From positions 930,001 through 994,000 of the forward strand of contig NZ_CAMZOF010000001.1 of assembly GCF_947331435.1 (NCBI RefSeq): a stretch of 64,000 bases of DNA, in the 5' to 3' direction. A model generated the notes under the pieces. That model made no database searches and was not told the DNA's origin. It saw only the letters and a program-made list of their open reading frames with translations. Every line of letters begins with the position of its first letter. The first letter of the stretch is position 1. The translations under genes and the position numbers were made by a program. Source of the DNA: Pelagibius sp. Alg239-R121 (GTDB lineage: Bacteria; Pseudomonadota; Alphaproteobacteria; Kiloniellales; Kiloniellaceae). Shown piece by piece: positions 45,538 to 54,161 of the stretch.

Positions 45538-45972
45538 TTATGGCACGACAGTGATGGGAACAGGTGCGATCTGCACCAGCGTGCCCGGTACCGACCCGAA
45601 AAACCGCGCGGCCATATCTGATCCACCATGGCGGCCGACGATGATTTGCGTTGCGCCGACTTCCTTGGCGACGTCGCAGATGACATCGGGGATTTTTCCG
45701 TAACGAATGACACCGTGGGTCGAGAGACCCGAGCCTTCCAACTCTTTGAGCAGTGGCGCCATGATTTGGCTCGAGGCGAGTTCCACCTCTTCTTTGCGCC
45801 GCGCGTGACGCTTTTCCAATTCCTCTGGTGTCAGGAAGCTGTAGGGCGACCATTCCAGCACATAGACGATATGGACTTCCGCGTTGTCCGACTTTGCGCG
45901 CTCAAGTGCGAAGTCGAGGGCCCGCTTGCCGTCCTTTGTTCCGTCGAATCCGACGATGAACACATTCGACAT
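45538..45972 (-). CDS. Universal stress protein (UspA family)
   Basis: A 144-residue single Usp domain starting MSNVFIVGFDGTKDGKRAL with VVYVLEW-type second strand and the ATP-binding loop GRHGGSDMAARFFGSVPGTL followed by ITVVP. Proteins with G-2x-G-9x-G-S/T bind ATP and signal stress or energy state. ATG 45972 has a perfect GGAGGT 4 bp upstream; the frame stays open a further 47 codons but without homology. Usp genes next to Na-dependent transporters are common and may modulate them. Confidence 0.92.
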   Translation of the reverse strand: MSNVFIVGFDGTKDGKRALDFALERAKSDNAEVHIVYVLEWSPYSFLTPEELEKRHARRKEEVELASSQIMAPLLKELEGSGLSTHGVIRYGKIPDVICDVAKEVGATQIIVGRHGGSDMAARFFGSVPGTLVQIAPVPITVVP

Positions 45973-46117
45973 GATACCTCCTTGTTGATTGTATTCCGAC
46001 CTATAGGCGCATCCGCTGGCCGATTTCGCTCTTTGGTTGTTCATCTGGCCAGCTATAACCAGAAGGGTCAACTTTACCTGGAGCATAAGATAACTAAGTA
46101 TCAGCAAATTCAATGTG

Positions 46118-46132
46118 TTAAAATAGGGTTAA
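46118..46132. promoter_or_regulatory. CtrA-type box between uspA and lrp
   Basis: TTAAAATAGGGTTAA fits TTAA-N7-TTAA exactly, 146 bp upstream of uspA and 228 bp upstream of the lrp start. The region is AT-rich, so a chance match is more likely than for the other two boxes. Confidence 0.35.
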
Positions 46133-46249
46133 AGTACTATTTACTAGAGAAAAAAACTACTTTTATGGTAAAAATAGATAATATCACGGTTATGGATAAA
46201 TCTGTCGCCAAAATCTCAAGGAAAAACGGCAAGATTGGTGAATTTCGCT

Positions 46250-46299
46250 AGAGCGTGCTCGATCGTGATGGGAAGAGTGAAGACGATGGAAGACCCTCT
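46250..46299. repeat. Intergenic palindromic repeat, 50-bp copy
   Basis: Fifty bp from AGAGCGTGCTCGATCGT to the CTCT end, with 14 of 18 outer positions able to pair across the element (TAGAG/CTCTA and GATCGT / GACGAT). Same length as the 8373 and 30345 copies. Lies 60 bp before the lrp start. Confidence 0.65.
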
Positions 46300-46359
46300 A
46301 ATCCTATGAAACAGCACGATCCAATCTCGAGCCGTCAGTTAATGGAGAAAGAAAAGATC

Positions 46360-46812
46360 ATGGACCAGTTCGACCGGCACATACTCAGCATTCTGCAAAA
46401 GGAGGGGCGTATTACGAATCTGGATCTAGCTGACCGGGTTGGGCTTTCACCCACGGCTACCGGTGAGCGGGTTAAGCGGCTCACCCGTGACGGTTTCATC
46501 ACGGGATATTCTGCTAAAGTCGACCCCGCTAAGGTTTCACGCGGTTTGCTTGTTTTTGTAGAGGTTGCGCTGGAGCGAACAACTGCGGATATCTTCGATG
46601 CCTTCGAAAGTGCCGTTTGCCGTGCCCCAGAGGTAATGGAATGCCATATGATTGCCGGGCGTTCGGACTATCTATTAAAGGCGCGCGTTCAGCACATGTC
46701 TGCTTATCGGCGCTTCTTGTCCGAGGTTCTCCTGTCATTGCCCGGTATCCGAGAAACCCATACCTATGCGGTTATGCAAGAGGTTAAGTCGGATAACCTG
46801 CTGCCGATCTGA
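46360..46812 (+). CDS. Lrp/AsnC family transcriptional regulator
   Basis: A 150-residue regulator: N-terminal winged HTH (DRHILSILQKEGRITNLDLA, GLSPTATGERVKRL) and a C-terminal RAM ligand domain (VEVALERTTADIFDAFE, CHMIAGRSDYLLKARV, GIRETHTYAVM). Lrp-type proteins sense amino acids and regulate transport or catabolism. ATG 46360 follows GGAGAAAG; earlier in-frame ATGs (46342, 46306) are possible. Its divergence from uspA-alsT suggests it controls the alanine symporter; inference from position only. Confidence 0.9.
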   Translation: MDQFDRHILSILQKEGRITNLDLADRVGLSPTATGERVKRLTRDGFITGYSAKVDPAKVSRGLLVFVEVALERTTADIFDAFESAVCRAPEVMECHMIAGRSDYLLKARVQHMSAYRRFLSEVLLSLPGIRETHTYAVMQEVKSDNLLPI

Positions 46813-46846
46813 ATTGTTACCTGCTTTTCTTCCAGGAGCTTCACCA

Positions 46847-47398
46847 ATGTTCACAGATGCGTTGTCTGCACTGCTGGTTATTGACGTTCAAAACGCCATC
46901 GATGCACCTGTCTGGGGACGCCGGGGCCAGCGATCCATGGAGGACAACATTGCACGGCTGCTGACGGTCTGGCGCCGCAATGGACGTCCCATCTTTCACA
47001 TAAGGCACGATTCCACGGAGTCTGACTCGCCCTATCGGCCGGGCCAGCCAGGCCACGACTTCAAAGCCCAGGTCATGCCGCATGAAGGCGAGGCCGTTGT
47101 TGCCAAGCGGACAAATTCTGCCTTTATCGCGACGAACCTGGAATCTCAGCTCCGGTATTCGGGGATCAGACAGTTGGTCGTGACCGGCGTATTGCTGGAA
47201 AATTCGGTCGATGCGACGGTTCGCATGGCCGGCAATCTCGGGTTCGAAGTTCTTCTTCCCGCCGAAACAACGGCGTCGATTGACCGGATCGATCATAATG
47301 GAAGGGCCTGGCGCGCGGAAGACGTCCATGCCTTGACCCTGTCTATTCTCGATGGCGAGTATGCTTCGGTGGTCTCGTTTGAGGCATTATTGGCATAG
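46847..47398 (+). CDS. Isochorismatase-like protein lacking the catalytic cysteine
   Basis: A 183-residue protein with the cysteine-hydrolase fold. The Asp (D13 in ALLVIDVQNA) and Lys (K87 in VVAKRTNSAF) of the usual Asp-Lys-Cys triad are there, but the nucleophile position in VTGVLLENSVDATVR is Ser120 (codon TCG), not Cys. The fold otherwise looks intact. It may have altered chemistry or no hydrolase activity, as true isochorismatase (EntB-type) also lacks this cysteine. ATG 46847 follows GGAG; it lies 34 bp after lrp on the same strand. Confidence 0.82.
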   Translation: MFTDALSALLVIDVQNAIDAPVWGRRGQRSMEDNIARLLTVWRRNGRPIFHIRHDSTESDSPYRPGQPGHDFKAQVMPHEGEAVVAKRTNSAFIATNLESQLRYSGIRQLVVTGVLLENSVDATVRMAGNLGFEVLLPAETTASIDRIDHNGRAWRAEDVHALTLSILDGEYASVVSFEALLA

Positions 47399-47465
47399 TT
47401 GGATCAGGTTGTTCGAGACCGGTCGAAATGAGACTGGTGTCGATGAGGAGGAAAGTGGAGAGGCG

Positions 47466-47891
47466 ATGGAGATCGTAGTTTACAGCGATCAGTATTTCAG
47501 TGGGGTCAAAACGCTTTGGCAGGAGGCCTTCCCAGGCGACAGCCCCTGGAACGCTGCAGACTTTGCGGTTCCGGCCAAGGTCAAGGCACAACCGGATCTG
47601 TTTCTGCTCGCGGTTGAGGGTGCGACCGTTGCGGGCTCGGTCATGGCAGGTTACGACGGACACCGGGGCTGGCTTTACGCGGTCTCTGTTCTCGAGCGCC
47701 ATCGGGGTTCGGGTATTGGTTCGATGCTGATCAAGGAAGCAGAAAAGAGACTGGAAGCGCTGGGTTGCGTGAAGATCAATCTGCAGGTCCGTTCGACCAA
47801 TGCGGCCGTTATCGCCTTCTACCAGGGTCTGGGTTATGACGTCGAAGAGCGGGTCAGTATGGGGAAGCGCGTGGGACGGTTCGATGGTTAA
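47466..47891 (+). CDS. GNAT-family N-acetyltransferase (YpeA-like)
   Basis: A 141-residue acetyltransferase with the acetyl-CoA motif ERHRGSGIGSMLIKEAE and the C-terminal RSTNAAVIAFYQGLGYDVEER typical of YpeA/RimI-like proteins. Substrate unknown. ATG 47466 has GAGGAGG and GGAGAGG upstream. It follows the isochorismatase-like gene by 67 bp and probably belongs to the same transcript. Its stop codon lies at the start of a 17-bp tandem repeat. Confidence 0.87.
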   Translation: MEIVVYSDQYFSGVKTLWQEAFPGDSPWNAADFAVPAKVKAQPDLFLLAVEGATVAGSVMAGYDGHRGWLYAVSVLERHRGSGIGSMLIKEAEKRLEALGCVKINLQVRSTNAAVIAFYQGLGYDVEERVSMGKRVGRFDG

Positions 47892-47922
47892 CCTTAGCGT
47901 TCGACTAACCTTGGCGTTCGAC
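47889..47922. repeat. 17-bp tandem direct repeat
   Basis: TAACCTTAGCGTTCGAC followed directly by TAACCTTGGCGTTCGAC (16/17 identical). It starts at the stop codon of the acetyltransferase gene and fills the gap to the convergent gene. Confidence 0.6.
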
Positions 47923-47923
47923 G

Positions 47924-48298
47924 TTATTTCTGGTCGTCGCGATCCGGCAATGCTTCCCCCCAGTATTGCAGCGCTGCTTTCAACTCCCGGCCAAAGACCT
48001 CTTCCGCCTGCGGGCCGCGGTCAGGGCCGTTGTACCGGCCCAATTCGGCAAGAAGATGAAAGAAGCCCTGGCCTGGCAGACCGGCGTTTGCACGGCTGAC
48101 TGCAAATGCAGCGAGCAGCGGCCGGCCGGCGGCATGGTCTTCGCGAACAAGGTTTTCCAGCGCGAGCGTGGTCTTGTGAATCCCGTGCGGCGGCGGGACA
48201 TCGGCACGGGCGACCAGATCCCGATAACTTATGGTGTTTCCCGTCCGGGCACAGGCGATTAGAACGTGCCGAACGCTTGTTTGAATTTCCTGTTCCAT
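47924..48298 (-). CDS. Conserved-looking hypothetical protein
   Basis: A 124-residue protein I cannot assign with certainty. The middle reads GRPLLAAFAVSRANAGLPGQGFFHLLAELGRY, a pattern I associate with a widespread uncharacterised bacterial family (PLL-x-A...G-x-PG-x-GFF-x-L...LGR). The N-terminal half (VRHVLIACARTGNTISYRDLVARA) could be a small helical or winged-helix segment. ATG 48298 with GAAGAG upstream was preferred to TTG 48328. It converges on the GNAT gene and is divergent from mmsA. Confidence 0.65.
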   Translation of the reverse strand: MEQEIQTSVRHVLIACARTGNTISYRDLVARADVPPPHGIHKTTLALENLVREDHAAGRPLLAAFAVSRANAGLPGQGFFHLLAELGRYNGPDRGPQAEEVFGRELKAALQYWGEALPDRDDQK

Positions 48299-48469
48299 GA
48301 GCTCTTCGCAAGAGAATATTTTTTCCAAGACGATGTGTTTTTGCCCCTTTCACCTTCGGCGAAACTTTAGTTTACTCTGCGGGAAATTAACCAGCCCGTT
48401 CTTGTGCAGGATAAATGTGCGCAGGAGTTCCACAAAGAAGCCAGGGCGCAGAATTCCAGCGAGGGAGTC

Positions 48470-49969
48470 ATGTCGGATATCGTCAACCACTACATCAACG
48501 GGCGCGTCGTCGAGAGCACAAGCGGCCGGACAGGAAATGTGTTCAATCCAGCGACAGGCGAGGTCGTGCGTCAGGTTGCTTTTGCCAATGCGGCGGAAGT
48601 CGACAGCTGCGTTCAGGCGGCACGGGATGCCTTCACGACCTGGGCCACCACGCCGCCGCTGCGCCGTGCGCGCGTGATGTTCCGCCTGAAGTCTCTGTTG
48701 GAAGACAACATGGACGAGCTGGCCAAGATTGTCACAGAAGAGCACGGGAAGACTCACGTCGACGCCAAAGGCTCGATTACGCGCGGTATCGAGGTGATCG
48801 AATTCGCCTGTGGCATGCCTCAACTCCTGAAGGGTGAAGTAACCGAGGATGTTGGTGCGGGTGTTGACGCCTACACGATTCGCCAGCCTTTAGGTGTTTG
48901 TGTCGGTATTACGCCGTTTAATTTCCCGGCCATGGTGCCGCTCTGGATGGCGCCGGTTGCGATTGCGGCGGGCAACACCTTCATCCTGAAACCTTCCGAG
49001 AAGGATCCGTCGTTCTCGCTGAAGCTGGCGGAACTCTTTACGGAAGCTGGCCTGCCCGATGGTGTCTTCAACGTTCTGCAAGGTGACAAGGACGCGGTCA
49101 ACGGCTTGCTTGAGCATCCAGGCGTTGCTGCCGTCAGCTTTGTTGGGGCGACCCCTACTGCCGAATACATCTACCGCACGGGCTGTGCCTACAACAAACG
49201 CGTCCAGGCGCTTGGTGGGGCCAAGAACCACATGGTCATCATGCCCGATGCAGACATGGATCAGGCGAGCGATGCCATCATGGGGGCTGCCTATGGTTCG
49301 GCCGGGGAACGCTGCATGGCAATCTCGGTGGCCGTGGCTGTTGGCGATACGGTGGCTGATCAGCTGATCGAACGTCTTGCACCGCGGGTCCGCAGCTTGA
49401 AGGTTGGCCCGGGCACCGATCCAGAAGTCGAGATGGGTCCGCTGGTCAGCAAGGACCATTATGATAAGGTGATGGGTTACATTGATGCCGGCGTTCGCGA
49501 AGGGGCGACCCTGGCTGTCGATGGCCGGGACCTGACCTTGCAGGGCTATGAGAACGGCTACTTCATGGGGGGCTCGATTTTCGATAACGTCACCACCGAT
49601 ATGTCGATCTACCGGGAAGAAATCTTCGGCCCAGTGTTGTCGGTTGTCCGCGCGCCGGACTATCAGGCGGCGACCAAAATGGTCAACGAGCACGAGTTCG
49701 GAAACGGCACGGCGATCTTTACGCGTGACGGCGATGCCGCGCGTCACTTCGCCAACTCGGTCCAGATCGGCATGGTTGGCGTCAACGTGCCGATCCCGGT
49801 TCCGATGGCCTTCCACAGTTTCGGCGGCTGGAAACGCTCCCTGTTCGGTGATCATCACATGCACGGCATGGAAGGTGTGCGTTTCTACACCAAGATGAAG
49901 GCGGTCACCTCGCGCTGGCCGACGGGCATCCGTTCCGGTGCGGAGTTCTCGATCCCAACCCTGGGATAG
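48470..49969 (+). CDS. mmsA: Methylmalonate-semialdehyde dehydrogenase (CoA-acylating)
   Basis: A 499-residue aldehyde dehydrogenase of MmsA type. [19 protein letters not shown] is typical of the family, the catalytic Cys lies in [17 protein letters not shown], and [15 protein letters not shown] and [14 protein letters not shown] close the domain. It oxidises methylmalonate or malonate semialdehyde to propionyl- or acetyl-CoA in valine, beta-alanine and inositol breakdown. ATG 48470 follows GAGGGAG; an in-frame start at 48404 adds 22 unconserved residues. Two hairpins follow the stop. Confidence 0.94.
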   Translation: MSDIVNHYINGRVVESTSGRTGNVFNPATGEVVRQVAFANAAEVDSCVQAARDAFTTWATTPPLRRARVMFRLKSLLEDNMDELAKIVTEEHGKTHVDAKGSITRGIEVIEFACGMPQLLKGEVTEDVGAGVDAYTIRQPLGVCVGITPFNFPAMVPLWMAPVAIAAGNTFILKPSEKDPSFSLKLAELFTEAGLPDGVFNVLQGDKDAVNGLLEHPGVAAVSFVGATPTAEYIYRTGCAYNKRVQALGGAKNHMVIMPDADMDQASDAIMGAAYGSAGERCMAISVAVAVGDTVADQLIERLAPRVRSLKVGPGTDPEVEMGPLVSKDHYDKVMGYIDAGVREGATLAVDGRDLTLQGYENGYFMGGSIFDNVTTDMSIYREEIFGPVLSVVRAPDYQAATKMVNEHEFGNGTAIFTRDGDAARHFANSVQIGMVGVNVPIPVPMAFHSFGGWKRSLFGDHHMHGMEGVRFYTKMKAVTSRWPTGIRSGAEFSIPTLG

Positions 49970-49994
49970 GCGGACACTGGGAACAGACCAGATC

Positions 49995-50019
49995 CTTTCC
50001 GCATAAGGTATGCGGAAAG
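49995..50019 (+). other. 11-bp hairpin with triloop after mmsA
   Basis: Perfect inverted repeat CTTTCCGCATA / TATGCGGAAAG with a 3-nt loop (AGG), 25 bp after the mmsA stop and 14 bp before the terminator hairpin. Possibly a stabilising 3' structure or protein-binding site. Confidence 0.6.
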
Positions 50020-50033
50020 ACTTGCGAAAAAGG

Positions 50034-50066
50034 ACAGGCCCTGTGTATCACGGGGCCTGTTTTTTT
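50034..50066 (+). terminator. Rho-independent terminator between mmsA and pgk
   Basis: Stem ACAGGCCCTG / CGGGGCCTGT (one G-T pair) with a 7-nt loop, followed by seven consecutive T. A textbook terminator, ending only 51 bp before the pgk start. Confidence 0.92.
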
Positions 50067-50117
50067 GTCTTCTTCGGGGCTGCCGTGTTCGGCGATGCTC
50101 CCAAATTCGAAAGTGCG

Positions 50118-51320
50118 ATGATGGCCCGTTTCAAGACTCTGGATGATCTCGAAGTTGCCGGTAAAACGGTCCTCGTCCGCGTGGATTTCAATGTCCCCAT
50201 GCGGGACGGGAAGGTGACGGACGATACCCGGATCCGGCGCGCATTGCCGACCATCAAGGAGTTGAGCGCGGCCGGCGCGAAGGTTTTGCTGCTGTCTCAT
50301 TTCGGCCGTCCAAAGGGCAAAGCCGTGCCCGAGATGTCACTGCAACCGGTGGTCGGACCGCTTGCCGCAGTTCTGGGGTCCCAGGTTACTTTTGCCTCGG
50401 ATTGCATTGGCCCGGAGGCTGAAGCTGTCGTTTCAGGCCTTGGCGACGGAGAGGTCGCCTTACTTGAGAACCTGCGTTTCCATGCGGGGGAAGAGGCTAA
50501 CGATCCGGATTTTGTTGCCGCGCTTGCCAAGCTGGGAGATGTCTATCTCGGTGATGCCTTCTCGGCCGCTCATCGTGCCCATGCCTCTGTCGATGGTTTG
50601 GCGCGCGCACTGCCTGCAGGTGCTGGCCGCCTGATGCAGGCGGAGCTAGAGCACCTTGGGTCGGCGTTGGGTAATCCCGAGCGCCCGGTTGCGGCGGTTG
50701 TTGGCGGCGCCAAGATTTCGAGCAAACTCGATCTGCTGGGGAATCTGGTGGAGAAGGTCGACCTGTTGGTGATCGGGGGCGGCATGGCCAACACCTTCCT
50801 GAACGCACAGGGTATCGGGGTTGGCGCATCCTTGTGCGAATACGACATGGCTGAAACAGCACGTCAGATTCTCGATCGTGCCGAGGAGGACGGTTGCGAT
50901 GTGATCCTGCCGTCCGACGCCGTGGTTGCCAAGAAACTTGCAGCCGGCGCCGAGTGTCAGATTGTTCCTGTGCGGGAGGTTCCCGCCGACACCATGATCC
51001 TGGATGCGGGACCTGATACCGCCGCGGATCTGGCACGCCGGCTTGCGGCTTGCAAAACGCTGGTTTGGAACGGACCCCTGGGTTGTTTTGAGTTCCCGCC
51101 TTTCGATGCAGCGACCAATCAGGTTGCTCAGGCGGCAGCGGCGCTGACGAAATCCGGCTCGCTACTGTCCGTTGCCGGTGGTGGGGACACCGTTGCGGCG
51201 CTCGCACATGCCGGTGTGGCTGAGAGCTTTTCCTACATCTCGACAGCGGGCGGTGCATTCCTGGAATGGCTCGAAGGCAAGACGCTGCCGGGCGTGAAAG
51301 CGCTTGAGGATGCTGCCTGA
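50118..51320 (+). CDS. pgk: Phosphoglycerate kinase
   Basis: A 400-residue Pgk with the N-terminal signature [31 protein letters not shown], and C-terminal nucleotide-binding [13 protein letters not shown] and GGGDTVAAL. It transfers phosphate from 1,3-bisphosphoglycerate to ADP in glycolysis, or the reverse. Two adjacent ATGs (50118, 50121) could start it; no strong Shine-Dalgarno is visible. Unusually, a strong terminator lies just upstream, so its promoter must be in about 50 bp or expression depends on read-through. Confidence 0.95.
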   Translation: MMARFKTLDDLEVAGKTVLVRVDFNVPMRDGKVTDDTRIRRALPTIKELSAAGAKVLLLSHFGRPKGKAVPEMSLQPVVGPLAAVLGSQVTFASDCIGPEAEAVVSGLGDGEVALLENLRFHAGEEANDPDFVAALAKLGDVYLGDAFSAAHRAHASVDGLARALPAGAGRLMQAELEHLGSALGNPERPVAAVVGGAKISSKLDLLGNLVEKVDLLVIGGGMANTFLNAQGIGVGASLCEYDMAETARQILDRAEEDGCDVILPSDAVVAKKLAAGAECQIVPVREVPADTMILDAGPDTAADLARRLAACKTLVWNGPLGCFEFPPFDAATNQVAQAAAALTKSGSLLSVAGGGDTVAALAHAGVAESFSYISTAGGAFLEWLEGKTLPGVKALEDAA

Positions 51321-51343
51321 ATTGTTGGAAGCAGGCCCGGATT

Positions 51344-51682
51344 TCAGAAGATCGTGCGGCCCCAGGTAAGCGCGACGAGCGCCGCAGTGCCGACAGATAC
51401 ACCTGCGAGCAGATTGTTGCGGGTCAGGAAAAAGATCGCCAGGGCACCGACAGCGGCGCCGAGCCGGTCCGCCAGATAGGTTTCCGCGAGAGGCCCAATC
51501 GGAAATATGATCATCCGTGCGATTAATGCCGCGAGCAGAGCATAGGCTACGCAGGCGATCCATTCGAAGGCCCGGCTGTCAGGATTGACCCGGCCTGAAA
51601 GAGCGACGCCCAGCGCACGCCAGACATAGGTGGCGCCAGCCCCTACCATCATGGCGGCGAAGGGCAACCAGAATTCGCTCAT
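51344..51682 (-). CDS. azlD: Branched-chain amino acid exporter small subunit (AzlD family)
   Basis: A 112-residue membrane protein with three to four helices and AzlD features (MVGAGATYVWRALGVALSG, ALIARMIIFPIG, LAIFFLTRNNLLAGVSVG). It partners AzlC in exporting branched-chain amino acids or analogues. Its ATG overlaps the azlC stop by 4 bp (ATGA), so the two are coupled. Confidence 0.87.
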   Translation of the reverse strand: MSEFWLPFAAMMVGAGATYVWRALGVALSGRVNPDSRAFEWIACVAYALLAALIARMIIFPIGPLAETYLADRLGAAVGALAIFFLTRNNLLAGVSVGTAALVALTWGRTIF

Positions 51683-52413
51683 GATCTGGCCTTGTATTTG
51701 GATGAAAGCACGAAGGCCAGGGTGCCGGCCGTCAACCCTGCGACGACCAGGCTCCAGTCCGGCGACCAAAGATAAAGCGGGGGTCCGGCGACGGCGCCAA
51801 AGACCAAGGCCAGCATCCGGCTGCGCTGGCGAAGATCGGATGCGAAGACAAGCATGAAATAGATCGGGTTCAGGAAAACCAGGCCCAGTGTCACGTAGGC
51901 AGGGACTGCATCCGCGAGCGCAAAACCTATAGCGGTCGCAATCATGGTGCCGCACCAGAGCGTGCCGGAGAAGCCGGCGAAATAGGCGAGCCGTTGCTCC
52001 GAGGGAAGCGTCGGGCAGACACGCATGGCTGCGGCCCATCCGGTTACGGCGATGACGTGGGCCGTGACGTAATAGACCCAGCGCGGTGCATTGGCCCCCC
52101 GGATTGTCGGCATGAGGGTCATGGCCATGGGCAGCAGCCGGGCGTTGGTCAAAGCAACTGCGCTGGCGATAACCAGTAAGGGAGCGCCAACCGAGTAGAG
52201 CTCAACCAAAGCGACCTGACCGGGCAGGGCCCAGGCGGTCAGAGTGGAAAACAGCCCGTGCCAAACAGCGAGGTCGGATTCACGCACCAGTGCGCCAAAG
52301 CCCAGATAACTGCCGCAGAGCACCATCATGGGAACGCCGAAGGATTCACGTGCGCCACCGCGCAAGGCAGCCGGCGCTGTTCCAAAATCTCGCTGGTTCA
52401 TGTCTTTCGTCAT
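51679..52413 (-). CDS. azlC: Branched-chain amino acid exporter large subunit (AzlC family)
   Basis: A 244-residue inner-membrane protein with AzlC hallmarks: GARESFGVPMMVLCGSYLGFG, a second-helix GQVALVEL where many family members have G-Q-x-x, and NARLLPMAMTLMP. It forms the transport subunit with AzlD. Start may be ATG 52413 or 52401. It is downstream of a histidine kinase gene on the same strand but 185 bp away with a weak hairpin between. Confidence 0.88.
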   Translation of the reverse strand: MTKDMNQRDFGTAPAALRGGARESFGVPMMVLCGSYLGFGALVRESDLAVWHGLFSTLTAWALPGQVALVELYSVGAPLLVIASAVALTNARLLPMAMTLMPTIRGANAPRWVYYVTAHVIAVTGWAAAMRVCPTLPSEQRLAYFAGFSGTLWCGTMIATAIGFALADAVPAYVTLGLVFLNPIYFMLVFASDLRQRSRMLALVFGAVAGPPLYLWSPDWSLVVAGLTAGTLAFVLSSKYKARS

Positions 52414-52500
52414 GAAGCTCTCAAAGGGACGCCTATCGATCTGCGATTGACCCGACCAGGAGATAACAGGGATCGGTCAGCGGGAAAGAAGCCGATTTTA

Positions 52501-52516
52501 CCCTGCCGGGGCAGGG
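52501..52516 (-). terminator. Weak hairpin after the histidine kinase gene
   Basis: CCCTGC / GCAGGG with a CGGG tetraloop, about 80 bp past the kinase stop. On the minus strand TAAAATC follows, only a poor U-tract. Confidence 0.3.
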
Positions 52517-52598
52517 AGGTGCCAAGCGCTAGGTTAGCGTGGCACCCATGCTTGCTCTGCATGAGGGCGGGGAATACCGCTACGAGGGAGGGGGCCCG

Positions 52599-54161
52599 TC
52601 AGTTTGGGATTACGCGCCTTGCCGGCAGATGTATCGTGACTTGAGTGCCTTTGCCCGGCTCGCTTACGAGTTTCAGTTCGCCGTCGTGCAGCTCAGTGAA
52701 GCCCTTCGCGAGCGGGAGGCCGAGCCCGGTACCTTCGAACTGCCGGCTGAGTTGGCTGTCGATCTGAGTGAAAGGTGCCAGCGCCTTATCGACATCCTCC
52801 TTGGCGATCCCGATTCCGGTGTCGGTTACGGCAAAAACGAAATCACCGCGCTGATCGATGTAGGCGCTGATGTCGATACGCCCACCGCCCGGGGTGAATT
52901 TCACCGAATTGGCCATCAGGTTGATCAGGATCTGTTTGAGCTTGCGGGCGTCGGCCCAGACATGAGGCAGATCCGGCTGAGTCTCCAGTTTGAGATTGAT
53001 TCCGACGCGCTCCGCCCGCTCGGACATCAAGCGTTTGACCGTGCCGAGAACTTCATGCGGATTGACGTCTTCCTCGGTCAGGTGAAGCTTGCCTGCCTCA
53101 ATCTTGGCAACGTCGAGAATGTCGTTGATAACACCGAGAAGATGCTGGGCGCTTACCAAGATATCGTGAGAATAGCCCTGGTACTGTTCGTTCCCCAGCG
53201 GCCCCAGCAGTTCCGAGGACATCATTTCCGAGAAACCGATAATCGCGTTCAGCGGCGTGCGCAGTTCATGGCTCATATTGGCAAGGAATTCGGACTTGAC
53301 CCGATTGGCCAACTCCGCGGCTTCCTTGGCTTCGAACAATGCCAGCTGCCTGATACGGGTTTCGGTGATGTCGGTGGCGCTGCCTCGAAAGCCCGCGAAA
53401 TTGCCGTTTTGATGATCGTAGACGGGAAGTCCGTTCAAGAGGAAGCTGTGGCTGGTTCCGGCACGATCCTTGATCTCGACATTGAGGTCCCGGAACGGCC
53501 GTCTGTGATCCTGAGCGGTCCTGGCCTCAAGTTCGTCGCTGGACGCCGCAAGCAGGGCTGTGAGGGACCGCCCGACAAGTTCACTTGGATGAAAGCCCAG
53601 AGTTTTTTGAACCTGAGGCGAAACGTAAGTGATCTGCAGATTGCGATCGGTTTCCCAGATCCAGTCGGAAACGAGGCGCGTGGTGTCGTCGAGGCGTTCG
53701 TTGGCCAAGGAAAGTGCGGCATTCAGCGCCTTCACTTCGCTGAGGGAAGTCAGAAGCAGCGCGCTGCCGATGAACTCGCCATTGTCATTGTTGATAGCGC
53801 GGTGTTTTGCCCGGTAATATTCTATCCTGCCGTTGATACGAACGGCATATTCATTGATGACACTTCCTGCCAGTGCTTTGAGTGCGCTTAATTCGTCGTT
53901 CGAATTGAGTTTTTTATCGTCACTGAAACCATTGAGCGGCGCATTCGCGGAGAAGGCATCTGCGATACGATCGAAGGCCGGGTTGGTGTAGATGACCTGG
54001 CCGTGCCGGTCATAGAGCGCGACCGGATCGCCGTTTTCAAAGAGCTCGCGCTGAAGAATGCCGATGTTGTTATCTGAATCGCCAGATTGTTCCTCTGGCG
54101 TCAGCTTTTCGGTATGCCCCGACGTATGTGTTTCAAGAAGCTTCTTCAGTGGCAGGTTCAC
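52599..54161 (-). CDS. Cytoplasmic PAS-domain sensor histidine kinase
   Basis: A 520-residue kinase without membrane segments. Two PAS modules are visible (about 30-110, with ALYDRHGQVIYTNPAFDRIA; and about 155-265, with ETDRNLQITYVSPQVQKTLG). HisKA has the H-box NMSHELRTPLNAIIGF, and HATPase has an N-box (NLMANSVKFTPGGG), G1 DTGIGIAKEDV and G2 GTGLGLPLAKGF. No receiver domain or neighbouring response regulator is present, so it is an orphan kinase here. Its ATG overlaps the DUF2336 stop by 4 bp, implying a joint role. Confidence 0.9.
   Translation of the reverse strand: MNLPLKKLLETHTSGHTEKLTPEEQSGDSDNNIGILQRELFENGDPVALYDRHGQVIYTNPAFDRIADAFSANAPLNGFSDDKKLNSNDELSALKALAGSVINEYAVRINGRIEYYRAKHRAINNDNGEFIGSALLLTSLSEVKALNAALSLANERLDDTTRLVSDWIWETDRNLQITYVSPQVQKTLGFHPSELVGRSLTALLAASSDELEARTAQDHRRPFRDLNVEIKDRAGTSHSFLLNGLPVYDHQNGNFAGFRGSATDITETRIRQLALFEAKEAAELANRVKSEFLANMSHELRTPLNAIIGFSEMMSSELLGPLGNEQYQGYSHDILVSAQHLLGVINDILDVAKIEAGKLHLTEEDVNPHEVLGTVKRLMSERAERVGINLKLETQPDLPHVWADARKLKQILINLMANSVKFTPGGGRIDISAYIDQRGDFVFAVTDTGIGIAKEDVDKALAPFTQIDSQLSRQFEGTGLGLPLAKGFTELHDGELKLVSEPGKGTQVTIHLPARRVIPN

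Larger units (their letters stand above)
45973..46359. other. Divergent uspA-alsT / lrp intergenic region
   Basis: About 385 bp, AT-rich from 46080 to 46200, with a CtrA-type box, repeated AAATAG/CTATTT half-sites between 46122 and 46190 that could suit an Lrp-type regulator, and a palindromic repeat copy at its lrp-proximal end. No gene seen. Confidence 0.45.

Noticed and set aside
52539-53891. Plus-strand open frame of 450 codons
   Set aside because: Antisense to the histidine kinase; the kinase H, N and G boxes show which strand codes.
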